Assembly (NCBI RefSeq): GCF_030009775.1
Contig: NZ_JASCTH010000040.1
Span: 1 to 64,000, forward strand
Length of the DNA stretch: 64,000 bases
Direction of reading: 5' to 3'
From: Actinoplanes sandaracinus
Lineage (GTDB): Bacteria; Actinomycetota; Actinomycetes; Mycobacteriales; Micromonosporaceae
Shown: positions 52,516 to 60,690 of the stretch, one piece after another
Position numbering within the stretch: the stretch's first letter is position 1
Layout: the number at the start of each line of letters is the position of its first letter
Made by a program: the position numbers and the translations under genes
The notes under the pieces: model-generated
What the model was told of the DNA's origin: nothing
Databases searched by the model: none
What the model saw: the letters and a program-made list of their open reading frames with translations, nothing else

Positions 52516-53389
52516 ATGCGGGTTGTCGGGTTGTGGGCGCTGGCGACGTGGTGCGCCGAGTGTGTGTGTGGTGGGTTCACGGTCGCGGAGTACCCGTTGG
52601 TGCTGCTGTTTCTGGGGCCGTTGTACGGCAGTGTGGCGGTGCTGATCCGGGAGGTGGCGCGGCGGCGCGGTGGTGGCTGGCCGGTGATGGTGTTGCTGGC
52701 GGCGGCGTTCGGGCTGGTGCAGGCCGGTGTGGTGGATCAGTCGCTGTTCGATCGTGGGGCGCTGGCGGGTACGCGGTTCGCGCAGTGGAATCGTGAGGCG
52801 GGGCGACGCGGGTGCCGTGGCCGGGTTTCAGTGCCGAACAGTTGTTCGATTTCGTCGGTAACCATGTGTGGCTGAGTGTCTGTGCGCCGATCGCGGTGGT
52901 GGAGGCGTGTGTCGCCCCGGCGCGGCGTGAGGTGCCGTGGTTGGGCCGGCGGGCGGTGGTCGTGCTGGTGGTGCTCTATCTGGTGAGCAGCCTGATGATC
53001 TGGTCGGAGTCCGGTCGGGTGCTGTCGGCGGCGCAGGGCGTGTTCGTTGCGGTGGTGGCCGCGATGGTGTGGCGTCCTTCTCCCCCGCCGGTATGGGGTG
53101 TGCATCCGTTGGTTCTGGGTGCGCTGGTGCTGGGGGCGCATGTGGCGAGCTGATTCGCTCGGCGCGCGGTGGCCGGGGGCGGTAGCGACGGCATGTGGTG
53201 GCGGGGTGGGGTGCCGGTCTGGTGGCGGCGGCGGGTGCGGCGTTTCTGCATCCGCCGTATCAGGCGGCGGCGCCGTGGTTGGCGGTGGCCAGTGACGTGG
53301 GCGGTGCGGTGTTGGTGGCGTCGTTGCTGGTGGTGGCGTATCGGCGGGCTGGTGTCGGTGAGCCGGTCATGGGGCGTGCGCTCGGGTGA
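52516..53389 (+). pseudogene. Multi-pass membrane protein gene with several frame breaks
   Basis: Frame one reads MRVVGLWALATWCAECVCGG ... YPLVLLFLGPLYGSVAVLIR ... ALAGTRFAQWNREAG. The protein continues one base out from about 52800 as VPWPGFSAEQLFDFVGNHVW ... VVLVVLYLVSSLMIW ... LVLGALVLGAHVAS to a stop at 53153, and again in a third frame as VVAGWGAGLVAAAGAAFLHP ... VLVASLLVVAYRRAGVG. All pieces are hydrophobic membrane segments of one likely protein of about seven helices. At least two frame breaks are required. Family unknown. Confidence 0.55.
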
Positions 53390-54368
53390 GGGCTGCGGCG
53401 AGGAGGGCGACGGTCCGGTCGGCGTCGTGGGTGAGCCGGTGCAGGGTGGGTCGTGCGGCGTCGGGCGGCATGTCGGCGAGGGCCTGGGTGAGGCGGATCC
53501 GGGTCGCGGAGTCGGCGGTGGGTGCGGTGAGTTCGTCGGTCAGTGCGGTGAGGATCTGGTCGGTGTGTGCGGGGTCGTGTGCGAGTGTGCCGAGGATGTC
53601 GGCGGCGTCGACGTCGTTGGTGCCGGTGGCGACCATGGTGACGAGGGTGGGTACGGCTGTGGTGGCGCCGCGGAGGCCTGCGGCGAGGGCGGCGTGTGCG
53701 CGTACGGCGGGGTCGGGGTCGTCGAGGGCGCGGGTGAGGATCGCGGTGGCGTGGTCGCCGGGTATCTCGGCGATGGCGCGGACGGCGCGGCGGCGGGTGT
53801 CGGGGTGGGGTGCGGTGGTGGCGGGTGCCAGGTGGGTGAGGGCGTCGTCGCCGGTGCGGGCGAGGGCCCAGTGGAGGGCGCCGGCGACGTTGGGGTCGGT
53901 TTCGGTGAGGATCGCGTCGGCGAGTAGTTCGGTGGGGACCGGGGTGTCGTCGGTGGGGGCGAGGATGGCCTGTTGGCGGCGGGCGGCGTGGGGTGAGTGG
54001 AGGCCGTGCAGGAGTTCGACGATGCGCAGGACGCCGGGCCAATCGTCGGGTGTCGAGGCGTCGACGGTGCGGAGTCGGTCGAGGAGTTCCTGTTGTTGCC
54101 GGAGGCGGTGTTCGGTCTGCCGGATGAGGTCGGCGACGAGGGTGGCCGGGGTGAAGGCGGGGTCTTGCAGGGCGCGGGCGATCTGGCGTAGGGACAGTCC
54201 GAGGGTTCGCAGGCTTTCGACGTGGAAGATGCGGCGGATGTCGTCGGTGGAGTATTCGCGGTAGTTGCCGTGGGTGCGGCCGGTGGGTTGGACCAGGCCG
54301 AGGGTGTCGTAGTGGCGCAGCATGCGGGTGCTGACCCCGCAGCGGCGGGCGACGTCGCCGATCAGCAC
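53367..54368 (-). CDS. MerR-type regulator fused to HEAT repeats
   Basis: 333 residues from GTG 54368, which overlaps the upstream HEAT gene by 7 bases. Residues 1-70 are a MerR winged helix (VLIGDVARRCGVSTRMLRHY, NYREYSTDDIRRIFHVESLR, LGLSLRQIARALQD). A dimer coiled coil follows (RQTEHRLRQQQELLDRLRTV). Residues 140-333 are HEAT repeats (TDPNVAGALHWALARTGDDA, DDPDPAVRAHAALAAGLRGA, PTLVTMVATGTNDVDAADIL), a ligand or protein-sensing solenoid in place of the usual small effector domain. The fusion suggests it senses a macromolecule. Confidence 0.8.
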   Translation of the reverse strand: MLIGDVARRCGVSTRMLRHYDTLGLVQPTGRTHGNYREYSTDDIRRIFHVESLRTLGLSLRQIARALQDPAFTPATLVADLIRQTEHRLRQQQELLDRLRTVDASTPDDWPGVLRIVELLHGLHSPHAARRQQAILAPTDDTPVPTELLADAILTETDPNVAGALHWALARTGDDALTHLAPATTAPHPDTRRRAVRAIAEIPGDHATAILTRALDDPDPAVRAHAALAAGLRGATTAVPTLVTMVATGTNDVDAADILGTLAHDPAHTDQILTALTDELTAPTADSATRIRLTQALADMPPDAARPTLHRLTHDADRTVALLAAALTRAHAP

Positions 54369-55018
54369 GGGGTTTCTCCGGTGGGGTCGGGTTGCTGGGG
54401 GCCGAGGGCGACGATGCGGATGGCTTCGTCGATGTCGGGGGTGAAGGCGGCGTCGGGGTCGTGCAGGAGTCGCCGGGTGGCGTGGGCGTGTGCGCGGACG
54501 GTGGGGTCGTGGTTGGTGAGTGCGGTTGTCAGGGCGGGTTCGGCGGCGTCGGCGAGGGTGGCGATGGCGCGGCTGAGGCTTAGTCGCAGGGTGCGGTCGC
54601 CGCGGCCGAGTTGGGTGGTCAGTTCTGCGGCGAGGGCGGGGTGTTCGCTGGTGGGCGCGAGGATGACGGCGGCGCGCCAGGCGCTGCGGGCGACGTCGTC
54701 GTGGGGGTCGTGCAGCAGGGTTCGGGTGATCGCGGGCCACGTGCCGTGGTCGCCGATCTTGGAGAGTGTGTGGAGTGCCTGGCTGCGGGCTTGTGGGTTC
54801 GGGGAGTGGAGTTCGGTGAGGAGCCGGGGCACGGTGGTCTCCGGGGGGAGGCGGGTCAGTGCCCAGGTGAGCATGTCGCGGACGAAGAAGTCGGGTTCGG
54901 TGGCGCATCGGGTCACGAGGGCGTCGGTGTGGGTGGGGTCGGCGTGGGTGCCGGCGGTGAGGGCTGTCTGGAGCCGGGTGGACGGGTTGGGGTCGTTGAG
55001 GGTGTCGAGCAGGGTCAT
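54362..55018 (-). CDS. HEAT-repeat protein, partner of the MerR-HEAT regulator
   Basis: 218 residues from ATG 55018. It is HEAT-repeat from end to end: DPNPSTRLQTALTAGTHADP, LTWALTRLPPETTVPRLLTE, NPQARSQALHTLSKIGDHGT, HDDVARSAWRAAVILAPTSE. It has no DNA-binding domain and its repeats resemble those of the downstream regulator, so one may have arisen from the other. Both are transcribed from a MerR-type promoter, which suggests the pair controls itself. Confidence 0.75.
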   Translation of the reverse strand: MTLLDTLNDPNPSTRLQTALTAGTHADPTHTDALVTRCATEPDFFVRDMLTWALTRLPPETTVPRLLTELHSPNPQARSQALHTLSKIGDHGTWPAITRTLLHDPHDDVARSAWRAAVILAPTSEHPALAAELTTQLGRGDRTLRLSLSRAIATLADAAEPALTTALTNHDPTVRAHAHATRRLLHDPDAAFTPDIDEAIRIVALGPQQPDPTGETPC

Positions 55019-55046
55019 GGGGACCACCTCCGGCGTCCCAGTGAAG

Positions 55047-55067
55047 ACCTTGTCACAGTGTCAAGGT
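55047..55067 (-). promoter_or_regulatory. MerR-type operator within a 19-bp-spaced promoter
   Basis: ACCTTGTCAC and GTGTCAAGGT form a dyad of 21 bp with one mismatch per arm pair. On the minus strand TTGACC acts as the -35 and TTCACT as the -10, 19 bp apart, the overlong spacing that MerR proteins correct by bending DNA. It serves the HEAT/MerR-HEAT operon. Confidence 0.7.
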
Positions 55068-55114
55068 CAAGTTCGGGTCGGTGGTGGAGGCGGAGAAGTT
55101 TTTTTGCGCGGGGG

Positions 55115-55141
55115 TGTCGAGATGGTGGTTACGGCGGCGTC
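55115..55141 (+). promoter_or_regulatory. ECF42-type promoter before the DGPF gene
   Basis: TGTCGA (55115-55120) and CGTC (55138-55141) separated by 17 bp match the -35/-10 pattern reported for ECF42 sigma factors. The controlled operon contains the ECF42 gene itself, so autoregulation is expected. Confidence 0.6.
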
Positions 55142-55177
55142 CCTGTGGTGGAACTGCCGAACCTGAGGGAGTACGAG

Positions 55178-55585
55178 ATGGCGAAATACCTGTTGCTCAA
55201 GCACTACCGTGGCGCGCCGGCTCCGGTCAACGATGTGCCGATGGCCCGGTGGACGCAGGAGGAGATCACCGCCCACGTTCGGTACATGCAGGATTTCGCC
55301 GCCAAGTTGGAGGGCACCGGTGAGTTCGTGGACGGTCAGGCGCTGTCTCCGGAGGGGACGTGGGTTCGTTCCGATGGGGAGGGGCGTCCGCCGGTGACCG
55401 ATGGCCCGTTCGCGGAGACGAAGGATCTGATCGCGGGGTGGATGGTGATCGACGTCGAGTCCTATGAGCGGGCGGTGGAGTTGGCCGGTGAGTTGTCGGC
55501 GGCTCCGGGTGCCGGTGGTGAGCCGATCCATGAGTGGCTGGAGGTGCGTCCGTTCCTGTCGGAGGCGCCTACGGTGACCGAGTGA
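55178..55585 (+). CDS. YCII/DGPF-domain protein, partner of ECF42
   Basis: 135 residues from ATG 55178 (GAGGGAG 7 bases upstream). MAKYLLLKHYRGAP opens the YCII-related fold and VTDGPFAETKDLIAGWMVID contains the DGPF motif. Such proteins are cotranscribed with ECF42 sigma factors, and their role is unknown. The stop overlaps the sigma start (GTGA). Confidence 0.85.
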   Translation: MAKYLLLKHYRGAPAPVNDVPMARWTQEEITAHVRYMQDFAAKLEGTGEFVDGQALSPEGTWVRSDGEGRPPVTDGPFAETKDLIAGWMVIDVESYERAVELAGELSAAPGAGGEPIHEWLEVRPFLSEAPTVTE

Positions 55586-56718
55586 ACGAGTCTGTGCTGC
55601 GGGACTTGGTGCCCGCGGTGATCGGCATCCTCGTCCGTCGCGGTGTTGATTTCGCGGCGGCCGAGGATGCCGTGCAGGATGCGCTGGTCGAGGCGGTGCG
55701 GGTGTGGCCGGGTGAGCCGCCGCGGGATCCGCGGGGCTGGCTGGTCACGGTGGCGTGGCGCAAGTTTCTCGATGCGGTGCGTGCGGATGTGTCGCGGCGG
55801 CGGCGTGAGGAGCGTGTCGAGGGTGAGCCCGAGCCGGGTCCGGCTGTGGTTTCCGATGACACGCTGGCGCTGTATTTCCTGTGTGCGCATCCGTCGTTGA
55901 CGCCGGCGTCGGCGGTGGCGTTGACGTTGCGGGCGGTGGGTGGTCTGACGACGCGGCAGATCGCGCAGGCTTATCTGGTGCCGGAGGCGACGATGGCGCA
56001 GCGGATCAGCCGGGCCAAGCGGACGGTGTCGGGGGTGCGGCTGGATCGGGCCGGTGATGTCGGCACGGTGCTGCGGGTGCTGTATCTGGTGTTCAACGAG
56101 GGCTATTCCGGTGATGTGGATCTGGCGGCGGAGGCGATTCGGCTGACCCGGCAGTTGGCGGCGGGGGTGCGGGAGCCGGAGGTGGGGGGTCTGCTGGCGC
56201 TGATGCTGTTGCACCATGCGCGGCGGGCGGCGCGGATCGGGCCGGACGGTCGTCTGGTGCCGCTGGCGGAGCAGGATCGCCGCCGGTGGGACACCGCTTT
56301 GATCGCCGAGGGGGTGGTGGTGTTGCAGGCGGCGTTGTCGCGGGATCGGCTGGGTGAGTTCCAGGCGCAGGCGGCGATCGCGGCGTTGCACGCCGATGCG
56401 CGTAGTACCGGGGAGACCGATTGGGTGCAGATCGTCGAGTGGTACGACGAGGTGGTGCGGCTCACCGGCAGTCCGGTGGCCGAGTTGAACCGGGCGGTGG
56501 CGGTCGGTGAGGCGGACGGGCCGCGGGCGGGGCTGGCCGCGCTGGCGCGGTTGGATGCGGGGTTGCCGCGGTATGCGGCGGTGGCGGCGTATCTGCATGA
56601 GCGTGACGGTGATCTGGTGGCGGCGGCGCGGCTTTATGCGGAGGCGGCGCGGGTGGCGTCGAATCTGTTGGAGCGGGAGCATTTGACGCGGCAGGCGGCG
56701 CGGCTGCATGCGCGCTGA
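55582..56718 (+). CDS. ECF42-group RNA polymerase sigma factor
   Basis: 378 residues from GTG 55582. Sigma region 2 is GVDFAAAEDAVQDALVEAVR and PRGWLVTVAWRKFLDAVRAD; region 4 is PASAVALTLRAVGGLTTRQI and EATMAQRISRAKRTV. The long C-terminal extension (residues 185-378) is TPR-like, with LYLVFNEGYSGDVDLAAEAI and ELNRAVAVGEADGPRAGLAA, as in ECF42 members that have no anti-sigma factor. Regulation is thought to lie in this extension. Confidence 0.9.
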   Translation: MNESVLRDLVPAVIGILVRRGVDFAAAEDAVQDALVEAVRVWPGEPPRDPRGWLVTVAWRKFLDAVRADVSRRRREERVEGEPEPGPAVVSDDTLALYFLCAHPSLTPASAVALTLRAVGGLTTRQIAQAYLVPEATMAQRISRAKRTVSGVRLDRAGDVGTVLRVLYLVFNEGYSGDVDLAAEAIRLTRQLAAGVREPEVGGLLALMLLHHARRAARIGPDGRLVPLAEQDRRRWDTALIAEGVVVLQAALSRDRLGEFQAQAAIAALHADARSTGETDWVQIVEWYDEVVRLTGSPVAELNRAVAVGEADGPRAGLAALARLDAGLPRYAAVAAYLHERDGDLVAAARLYAEAARVASNLLEREHLTRQAARLHAR

Positions 56719-56760
56719 TATTCCGGCGACATCGCATGGATGGGTGGGCATACTTGCGCG

Positions 56761-57636
56761 GTGACTGAGGACCTTTCGCGGCCGGCGACGCCGGAGCAGC
56801 AGCCGGATGAGCCTGGGCAGCAGCAGCCGGCGGCCGGGGCGCTGGAGCGGGAGCAGGCGATGCCGCACACGGCGGTGTCGTTGGCCGCCGATCTGCGGGC
56901 GCTGGGGCTGGCGGCGGGTGACACGGTGCTGGTGCATGCGGCGTTGCGGTCGCTCGGTTTCGTGGCCGGGAGCGCGCACGCGGTGGTGCTGGCGCTGCTG
57001 GACGTGCTGGGTCCGGAGGGCACGCTGGTGGTGCCGACGCACACGTCGTACAACTCCGATCCGGCCGGGTGGAGCAATCCGCCGGTGCCGGAGTCCTGGT
57101 GGCCGGTGATCCGGCGGGAGAACCCGGGGTTCGACCCGGTGTTGTCGTTGAGCCGGTGGATGGGTGTGCTGGCGGAGACGGTGCGGACGTGGCCGGGCGC
57201 GATGCGCAGTTCGCATCCGCAGGTGTCGTTCGCGGCGCTGGGTGCGCGGGCGGCGGAGATCGTGGGGACGCATCCGGTCGAGGACGAGCTGGGTGATGGT
57301 TCGCCGTTGGGTGCGGTGTACCGGCTGGGTGGCAAGGTGCTGTTGCTCGGGTGTGGGCATGCCAACAACACGTCGCTGCATCTGTCGGAGTGCCGGCAGG
57401 AGCAGCCGAAGATGGACGCCAACGGTGCGGCGGTGCGTGATGTCGACGGTGTGGTGCGGTGGGTGACGTGGACGGCGCCGGCCACGGATTCCGGTGATTT
57501 CGCGGAGCTCGGTGCGGCGTTCGACGTGGTGGGGCCGGTGGCGATGGGGAAGGTCGGTAATGCGACGGCCCGGTTGATGCCGCAGCGGGATCTGGTGGAT
57601 TTCGGTGTCGGGTGGATCCGGGAGCACCGGCGCTGA
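56761..57636 (+). CDS. Aminoglycoside N(3)-acetyltransferase-like protein
   Basis: 291 residues from GTG 56761; ATG 56740 is an alternative. AAC(3) marks are AAGDTVLVHAALRSLGFVAG, GPEGTLVVPTHTSYNSDPAG, GAMRSSHPQVSFAALGARA (conserved R-S-x-H-P) and LLGCGHANNTSLHLSE. Members acetylate the 3-amino group of 2-deoxystreptamine antibiotics, but many chromosomal ones have other roles. A perfect terminator follows. Confidence 0.85.
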   Translation: MTEDLSRPATPEQQPDEPGQQQPAAGALEREQAMPHTAVSLAADLRALGLAAGDTVLVHAALRSLGFVAGSAHAVVLALLDVLGPEGTLVVPTHTSYNSDPAGWSNPPVPESWWPVIRRENPGFDPVLSLSRWMGVLAETVRTWPGAMRSSHPQVSFAALGARAAEIVGTHPVEDELGDGSPLGAVYRLGGKVLLLGCGHANNTSLHLSECRQEQPKMDANGAAVRDVDGVVRWVTWTAPATDSGDFAELGAAFDVVGPVAMGKVGNATARLMPQRDLVDFGVGWIREHRR

Positions 57637-57652
57637 GCGAGGTGTTGCGACG

Positions 57653-57698
57653 ACGACCAGGGCCGGGCCGCTGAGAAAGGCGGCCCGGCCCTGGTCGT
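57653..57698. terminator. Perfect 19-bp bidirectional terminator
   Basis: Bases 57653-57671 are the exact reverse complement of 57680-57698 around an 8-base loop. It separates the convergent AAC(3)-like and ohr genes. Confidence 0.85.
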
Positions 57699-57705
57699 GT
57701 GTGGC

Positions 57706-58125
57706 TCAGGCGAGGTTGATCTGGACCTCGACGTTGCCGCGGGTGGCGTTGGAGTAGGGGCAGAGCTGGTGGGCGGCGTCGAGGACGGCCTTGGCGGTGG
57801 TCTCGTCGAGGCCGGGCAGTTCGGCTTCGATGGTGACGCTGAGGCCGAAGCCGCCGGTGGGCAGGGGGCCGATGCCGACGTCGACGGTGATGGCGGTGTC
57901 GACGAGGGTGACCTTCTGGTGGCTGGCGACGCGCTTGAGGGCGCTGTGGAAGCAGGCGGCGTAGCCGGCGGCGAACAGCTGTTCGGGGTTGGTGAGGGCG
58001 CCGCCGGGGCCGCCCATCTCCTTGGGGATGGCCAGGTCGAAGTCGAGGACGCCGTCGCTGGAACGGACGTGGCCGCTGCGGCCCTCGCCGGTGGCGGTGG
58101 CGGATGCGGTGTAGAGGGTGCTCAT
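57706..58125 (-). CDS. ohr: Organic hydroperoxide reductase Ohr
   Basis: 139 residues of the OsmC/Ohr family. The two redox cysteines are in YAACFHSALKRVA (Cys58) and HQLCPYSNATRGN (Cys122), and LTNPEQLFAAGYAACF is the Ohr signature. It reduces organic hydroperoxides in the cytoplasm using dihydrolipoyl thiols. Its start overlaps the ohrR stop (ATGA), so both come from one transcript under OhrR control. Confidence 0.95.
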   Translation of the reverse strand: MSTLYTASATATGEGRSGHVRSSDGVLDFDLAIPKEMGGPGGALTNPEQLFAAGYAACFHSALKRVASHQKVTLVDTAITVDVGIGPLPTGGFGLSVTIEAELPGLDETTAKAVLDAAHQLCPYSNATRGNVEVQINLA

Positions 58126-58568
58126 GGTTGTCCTTCGCGGGGGGTGTCGGCTGTGCCGCGGGCGCGGTGCAGCAGGGTGTGCAGTTGGGTGAGTTCGTCG
58201 GTGGTGAGGCCGGTGGCGCAGGCGAGGGCGTGGCTGAGGTCGCCGATGTCGGTCTGCAGGCGGGTGCCGGTCTCGGTGGGGTGGATCCAGACGGTGCGTT
58301 CGTCGTGGGTGCCGCGCTGGCGGCGCAGGTGTCCCTGGGTCTCGAGGCGTTTCAGCAGAGGGCTGAGGGTGCCGCTGTCGAGGCGCAGGGCGCGGCCGAG
58401 GTCACGGATGGTGGTGGGGCCGTCGTGCCAGAGGACGCGCATGACGAGGTATTGCGGGTAGGTCAGGCCGTGGGGGTCGAGGTGGGGCCGGTAGAGCGCG
58501 GTCATCGCGCGGCTGGCCGCATAGAGCTGGAAGCAGATCATCCGGTCCAGGGCGGTGCTCTCACGCAT
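58122..58568 (-). CDS. ohrR: OhrR, MarR-type peroxide sensor
   Basis: 148 residues. RMICFQLYAASRAM has the sensing Cys12 at the usual place, and RDLGRALRLDSGTLSPLLKR is the winged-helix recognition region. Oxidation of Cys12 by organic peroxide releases OhrR from DNA. The perfect dyad just upstream is its likely operator. Confidence 0.9.
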   Translation of the reverse strand: MRESTALDRMICFQLYAASRAMTALYRPHLDPHGLTYPQYLVMRVLWHDGPTTIRDLGRALRLDSGTLSPLLKRLETQGHLRRQRGTHDERTVWIHPTETGTRLQTDIGDLSHALACATGLTTDELTQLHTLLHRARGTADTPREGQP

Positions 58569-58591
58569 GCCAGAACAGTAGCGCCCAATCT

Positions 58592-58605
58592 AGTTGTGCA
58601 CAACT
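58592..58605. promoter_or_regulatory. OhrR operator
   Basis: AGTTGTGCACAACT is an exact 14-bp palindrome 24 bases before the ohrR start. Confidence 0.65.
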
Positions 58606-58646
58606 GATCGGTGCCGGGAGTCACCACCGTGTGTGATCATGCGGCC

Positions 58647-59171
58647 ATGGCGTTCATCCGCTTCCTCAAGCTCTCCCCCGCCGCGCTGGCCGCCCTCGTC
58701 GCCGGAGATCTCGACACCGCGAGCGCCGCGGCCGGGCACCCGCTGAGCCCGTTCCTGGTCGACGAGAAGTGGCTGTGGGAGATACGGCTCGCCGACATCG
58801 CGGTCAACCCGCAAGCCGGGGACTGGATCGCGCGAGCGGTCATCGCCGAACCCGAAGGGGTGGTCGTCGGTCACGGCGGCTTCCACGGGCCACCGGACGC
58901 CGACGGGGTGGTCGAGGTCGCCTACACGGTGGCGCCGGAGCACCGGCTGCGCGGGTACGCCACGGCGATGCTGGCCGAACTGCTGCGGCGCGCCGACGCC
59001 GACCCCCGCGTCAGCGCGGTGCGGGCCAGCATCCGGCCGGACAACATCGGCTCGAAGAAGGTGATCGCGGGCTTCGGATTCCGCAAGATCGGTGAGCAGT
59101 GGGACGCGACCGACGGGCTGGAGGACGTCTACCTGCGCCCGGCCACCGGCGAACCACCGGCGGCCGGCTGA
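58647..59171 (+). CDS. GNAT-family N-acetyltransferase (RimJ-like)
   Basis: 174 residues from ATG 58647. An N-terminal region LKLSPAALAALVAGDLDTAS leads to EVAYTVAPEHRLRGYATAML, the acetyl-CoA loop, and RASIRPDNIGSKKVIAGFGF, typical of RimJ/RimL-type acetyltransferases that modify protein N-termini or small amines. Diverges from ohrR. Confidence 0.8.
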   Translation: MAFIRFLKLSPAALAALVAGDLDTASAAAGHPLSPFLVDEKWLWEIRLADIAVNPQAGDWIARAVIAEPEGVVVGHGGFHGPPDADGVVEVAYTVAPEHRLRGYATAMLAELLRRADADPRVSAVRASIRPDNIGSKKVIAGFGFRKIGEQWDATDGLEDVYLRPATGEPPAAG

Positions 59172-59179
59172 CGAACCAG

Positions 59180-59211
59180 GCCGGCGGGGCCGCCGCGACA
59201 GCCCCGCCGGC
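59180..59211. terminator. Perfect 11-bp stem-loop between convergent genes
   Basis: GCCGGCGGGGC (59180-59190) pairs with GCCCCGCCGGC (59201-59211) around 10 bases. Confidence 0.75.
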
Positions 59212-59219
59212 GCCGCGTG

Positions 59220-60140
59220 TCACGCGGCGGCGGCCCACCGCTGGCCGTGCACGTCGGTGGCCGACAGCCGGCTGCTCATGGTGCTGCGCGCGGCGATCTG
59301 CGCCGTGTAGGCGGCCCGGCGGCGTGCCACACAACCGTCCTTGGCGGCCGGGCCGTTCTGCTGCTCCATGTGGGTGTTGAGACCGTCACGCAGCAGTGCC
59401 AGGGCCTCGGTGCGCAACTGCGACACCCGCGACTCGGTCACGTTCAGCTCGGCGGCGACCTCCGACAACGGCCGCTCCTGCAGGAACGACGCCTCGACGA
59501 CGAACCGCAGCCGCTCCGGCAGCACGGTGACCGCGTCGTGCAGGTAACCCAGGCGCTCCCGATGCAGCAGCATCTCCTCCGGGTTCATCGAGTTCTCGGT
59601 GACCATGTCCTCGGCCGAGCCGGCGGTGAACCCCTGCAACGACAGCACCGCGGCGCGCTGCACGTCGTCGTCGACGCTGGACAGCTCGTTGACCGCGACA
59701 CCGAGCAGCTCGGCCAGCTCCTCGGCGGTCGGGGTGCGGCCCAGCTGGCGGGTCAGCTCCTCGCGGGCCACGTCGGCACGCCGAGCCCGGGCCCGCACCG
59801 AGCGGCTGGCCCAGTCCATGCTGCGCAGCTCGTCGAGCAGGGCGCCGCGGACCCGGACGGCGGCGAACCGGCCGAACGGGATGCCGCGCTGCGGATCATA
59901 GGCCTGCGCGGCCGTCACCAGCGCGGCATAGCCGGCCGAGGCGAGATCGTCGCGGTGCACATGCGGGGGCACCCGGAACAGCATCTCGCGGACCATGTGA
60001 CCGACCAGCGCCATGTTGTCGCGGATGAGCTGCTCCTGCTCCCCGGTTACGACCCGGTCGGCCGCGCCCGGGCCGGTGGCGTCGGCGGGCGGGGCGGCAG
60101 CGTCGCGGGTGACGGACTGAAGCTGGGCGGTAGCGGTCAT
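59220..60140 (-). CDS. WhiG/FliA-type sigma factor (sigma-28 family)
   Basis: 306 residues. Region 2: RVPPHVHRDDLASAGYAALV and DPQRGIPFGRFAAVRVRGAL, with LLDELRSMDWASRSVR, the diagnostic FliA/WhiG stretch. Region 3: LTRQLGRTPTAEELAELLGV. Region 4: SEVAAELNVTESRVSQLRTE. In sporulating actinobacteria such factors control spore formation or flagellar genes; in zoospore formers both are plausible. About 40 extra residues at the C-terminus are not family-typical. Confidence 0.85.
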   Translation of the reverse strand: MTATAQLQSVTRDAAAPPADATGPGAADRVVTGEQEQLIRDNMALVGHMVREMLFRVPPHVHRDDLASAGYAALVTAAQAYDPQRGIPFGRFAAVRVRGALLDELRSMDWASRSVRARARRADVAREELTRQLGRTPTAEELAELLGVAVNELSSVDDDVQRAAVLSLQGFTAGSAEDMVTENSMNPEEMLLHRERLGYLHDAVTVLPERLRFVVEASFLQERPLSEVAAELNVTESRVSQLRTEALALLRDGLNTHMEQQNGPAAKDGCVARRRAAYTAQIAARSTMSSRLSATDVHGQRWAAAA

Positions 60141-60280
60141 TTCGATTCCCCCTGTGTCGGCTGACCGGCGTTCAGGAGGAACTTTTCGCGGCTACGGGTG
60201 CAACAGGCAGGCACTCTCGGTTGCCGCTTGGTTGCACTGCTTTTTTCTTCTCAAGTCGGCGTCACACCGCTCGCCCACCA

Positions 60281-60312
60281 CCGGCCGCGGACGGGCCACC
60301 ACCCGCGGCCGG
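60281..60312 (-). terminator. Perfect 10-bp stem-loop after the DUF6204 gene
   Basis: CCGGCCGCGG (60281-60290) pairs with CCGCGGCCGG (60303-60312), 7 bases past the stop. Confidence 0.7.
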
Positions 60313-60319
60313 CGCGGTC

Positions 60320-60673
60320 TCAGCCGTGGAGCCTGCGGCCGCGTTTACCCAGCGGCACCTCCGACAGGTCCACGGTCTGCGAGGTGATCCGCTTGAAGCC
60401 GTACCCGCGCTCGGTCATCCAGGCCGCCGCCTTCGCCTCGGCCCGCTCGGTCACCCGCGGCACCTCACGCTCGTCATCGACGCGCTCCCCGAACCGGAAG
60501 CAGAAGAACGGCCGCGCCGCCAGGTCGTAGGTGAGGTGACCCTCGGCGGTGTAGTCGACCGCGAGGATGTCGCGGTGCTGGTCACCGGCGGCGATCAGCT
60601 CCGCCTTCTGGGCGTCGGACAGGTTGTCGAAGGACCCGCGGACGGTGACGCGGATCGTGCGGCTGGCGCTCAT
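60320..60673 (-). CDS. DUF6204-like hypothetical protein
   Basis: 117 residues. TIRVTVRGSFDNLSDAQKAE, AEGHLTYDLAARPFFCFRFG and WMTERGYGFKRITSQTVDLS form a small alpha/beta fold that I recognise as the DUF6204 pattern of actinobacteria. No function known. It begins 17 bases after the SDR gene in the opposite sense of reading order, so it may be an extra gene at the end of that operon. Confidence 0.65.
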   Translation of the reverse strand: MSASRTIRVTVRGSFDNLSDAQKAELIAAGDQHRDILAVDYTAEGHLTYDLAARPFFCFRFGERVDDEREVPRVTERAEAKAAAWMTERGYGFKRITSQTVDLSEVPLGKRGRRLHG

Positions 60674-60690
60674 CGCGTCAGTATCGTGAA

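Noticed and set aside
55462-57627. 721-residue minus-strand frame
   Set aside because: Antisense of the ECF42 and AAC(3)-like genes, with Arg/His/Gln-rich composition.
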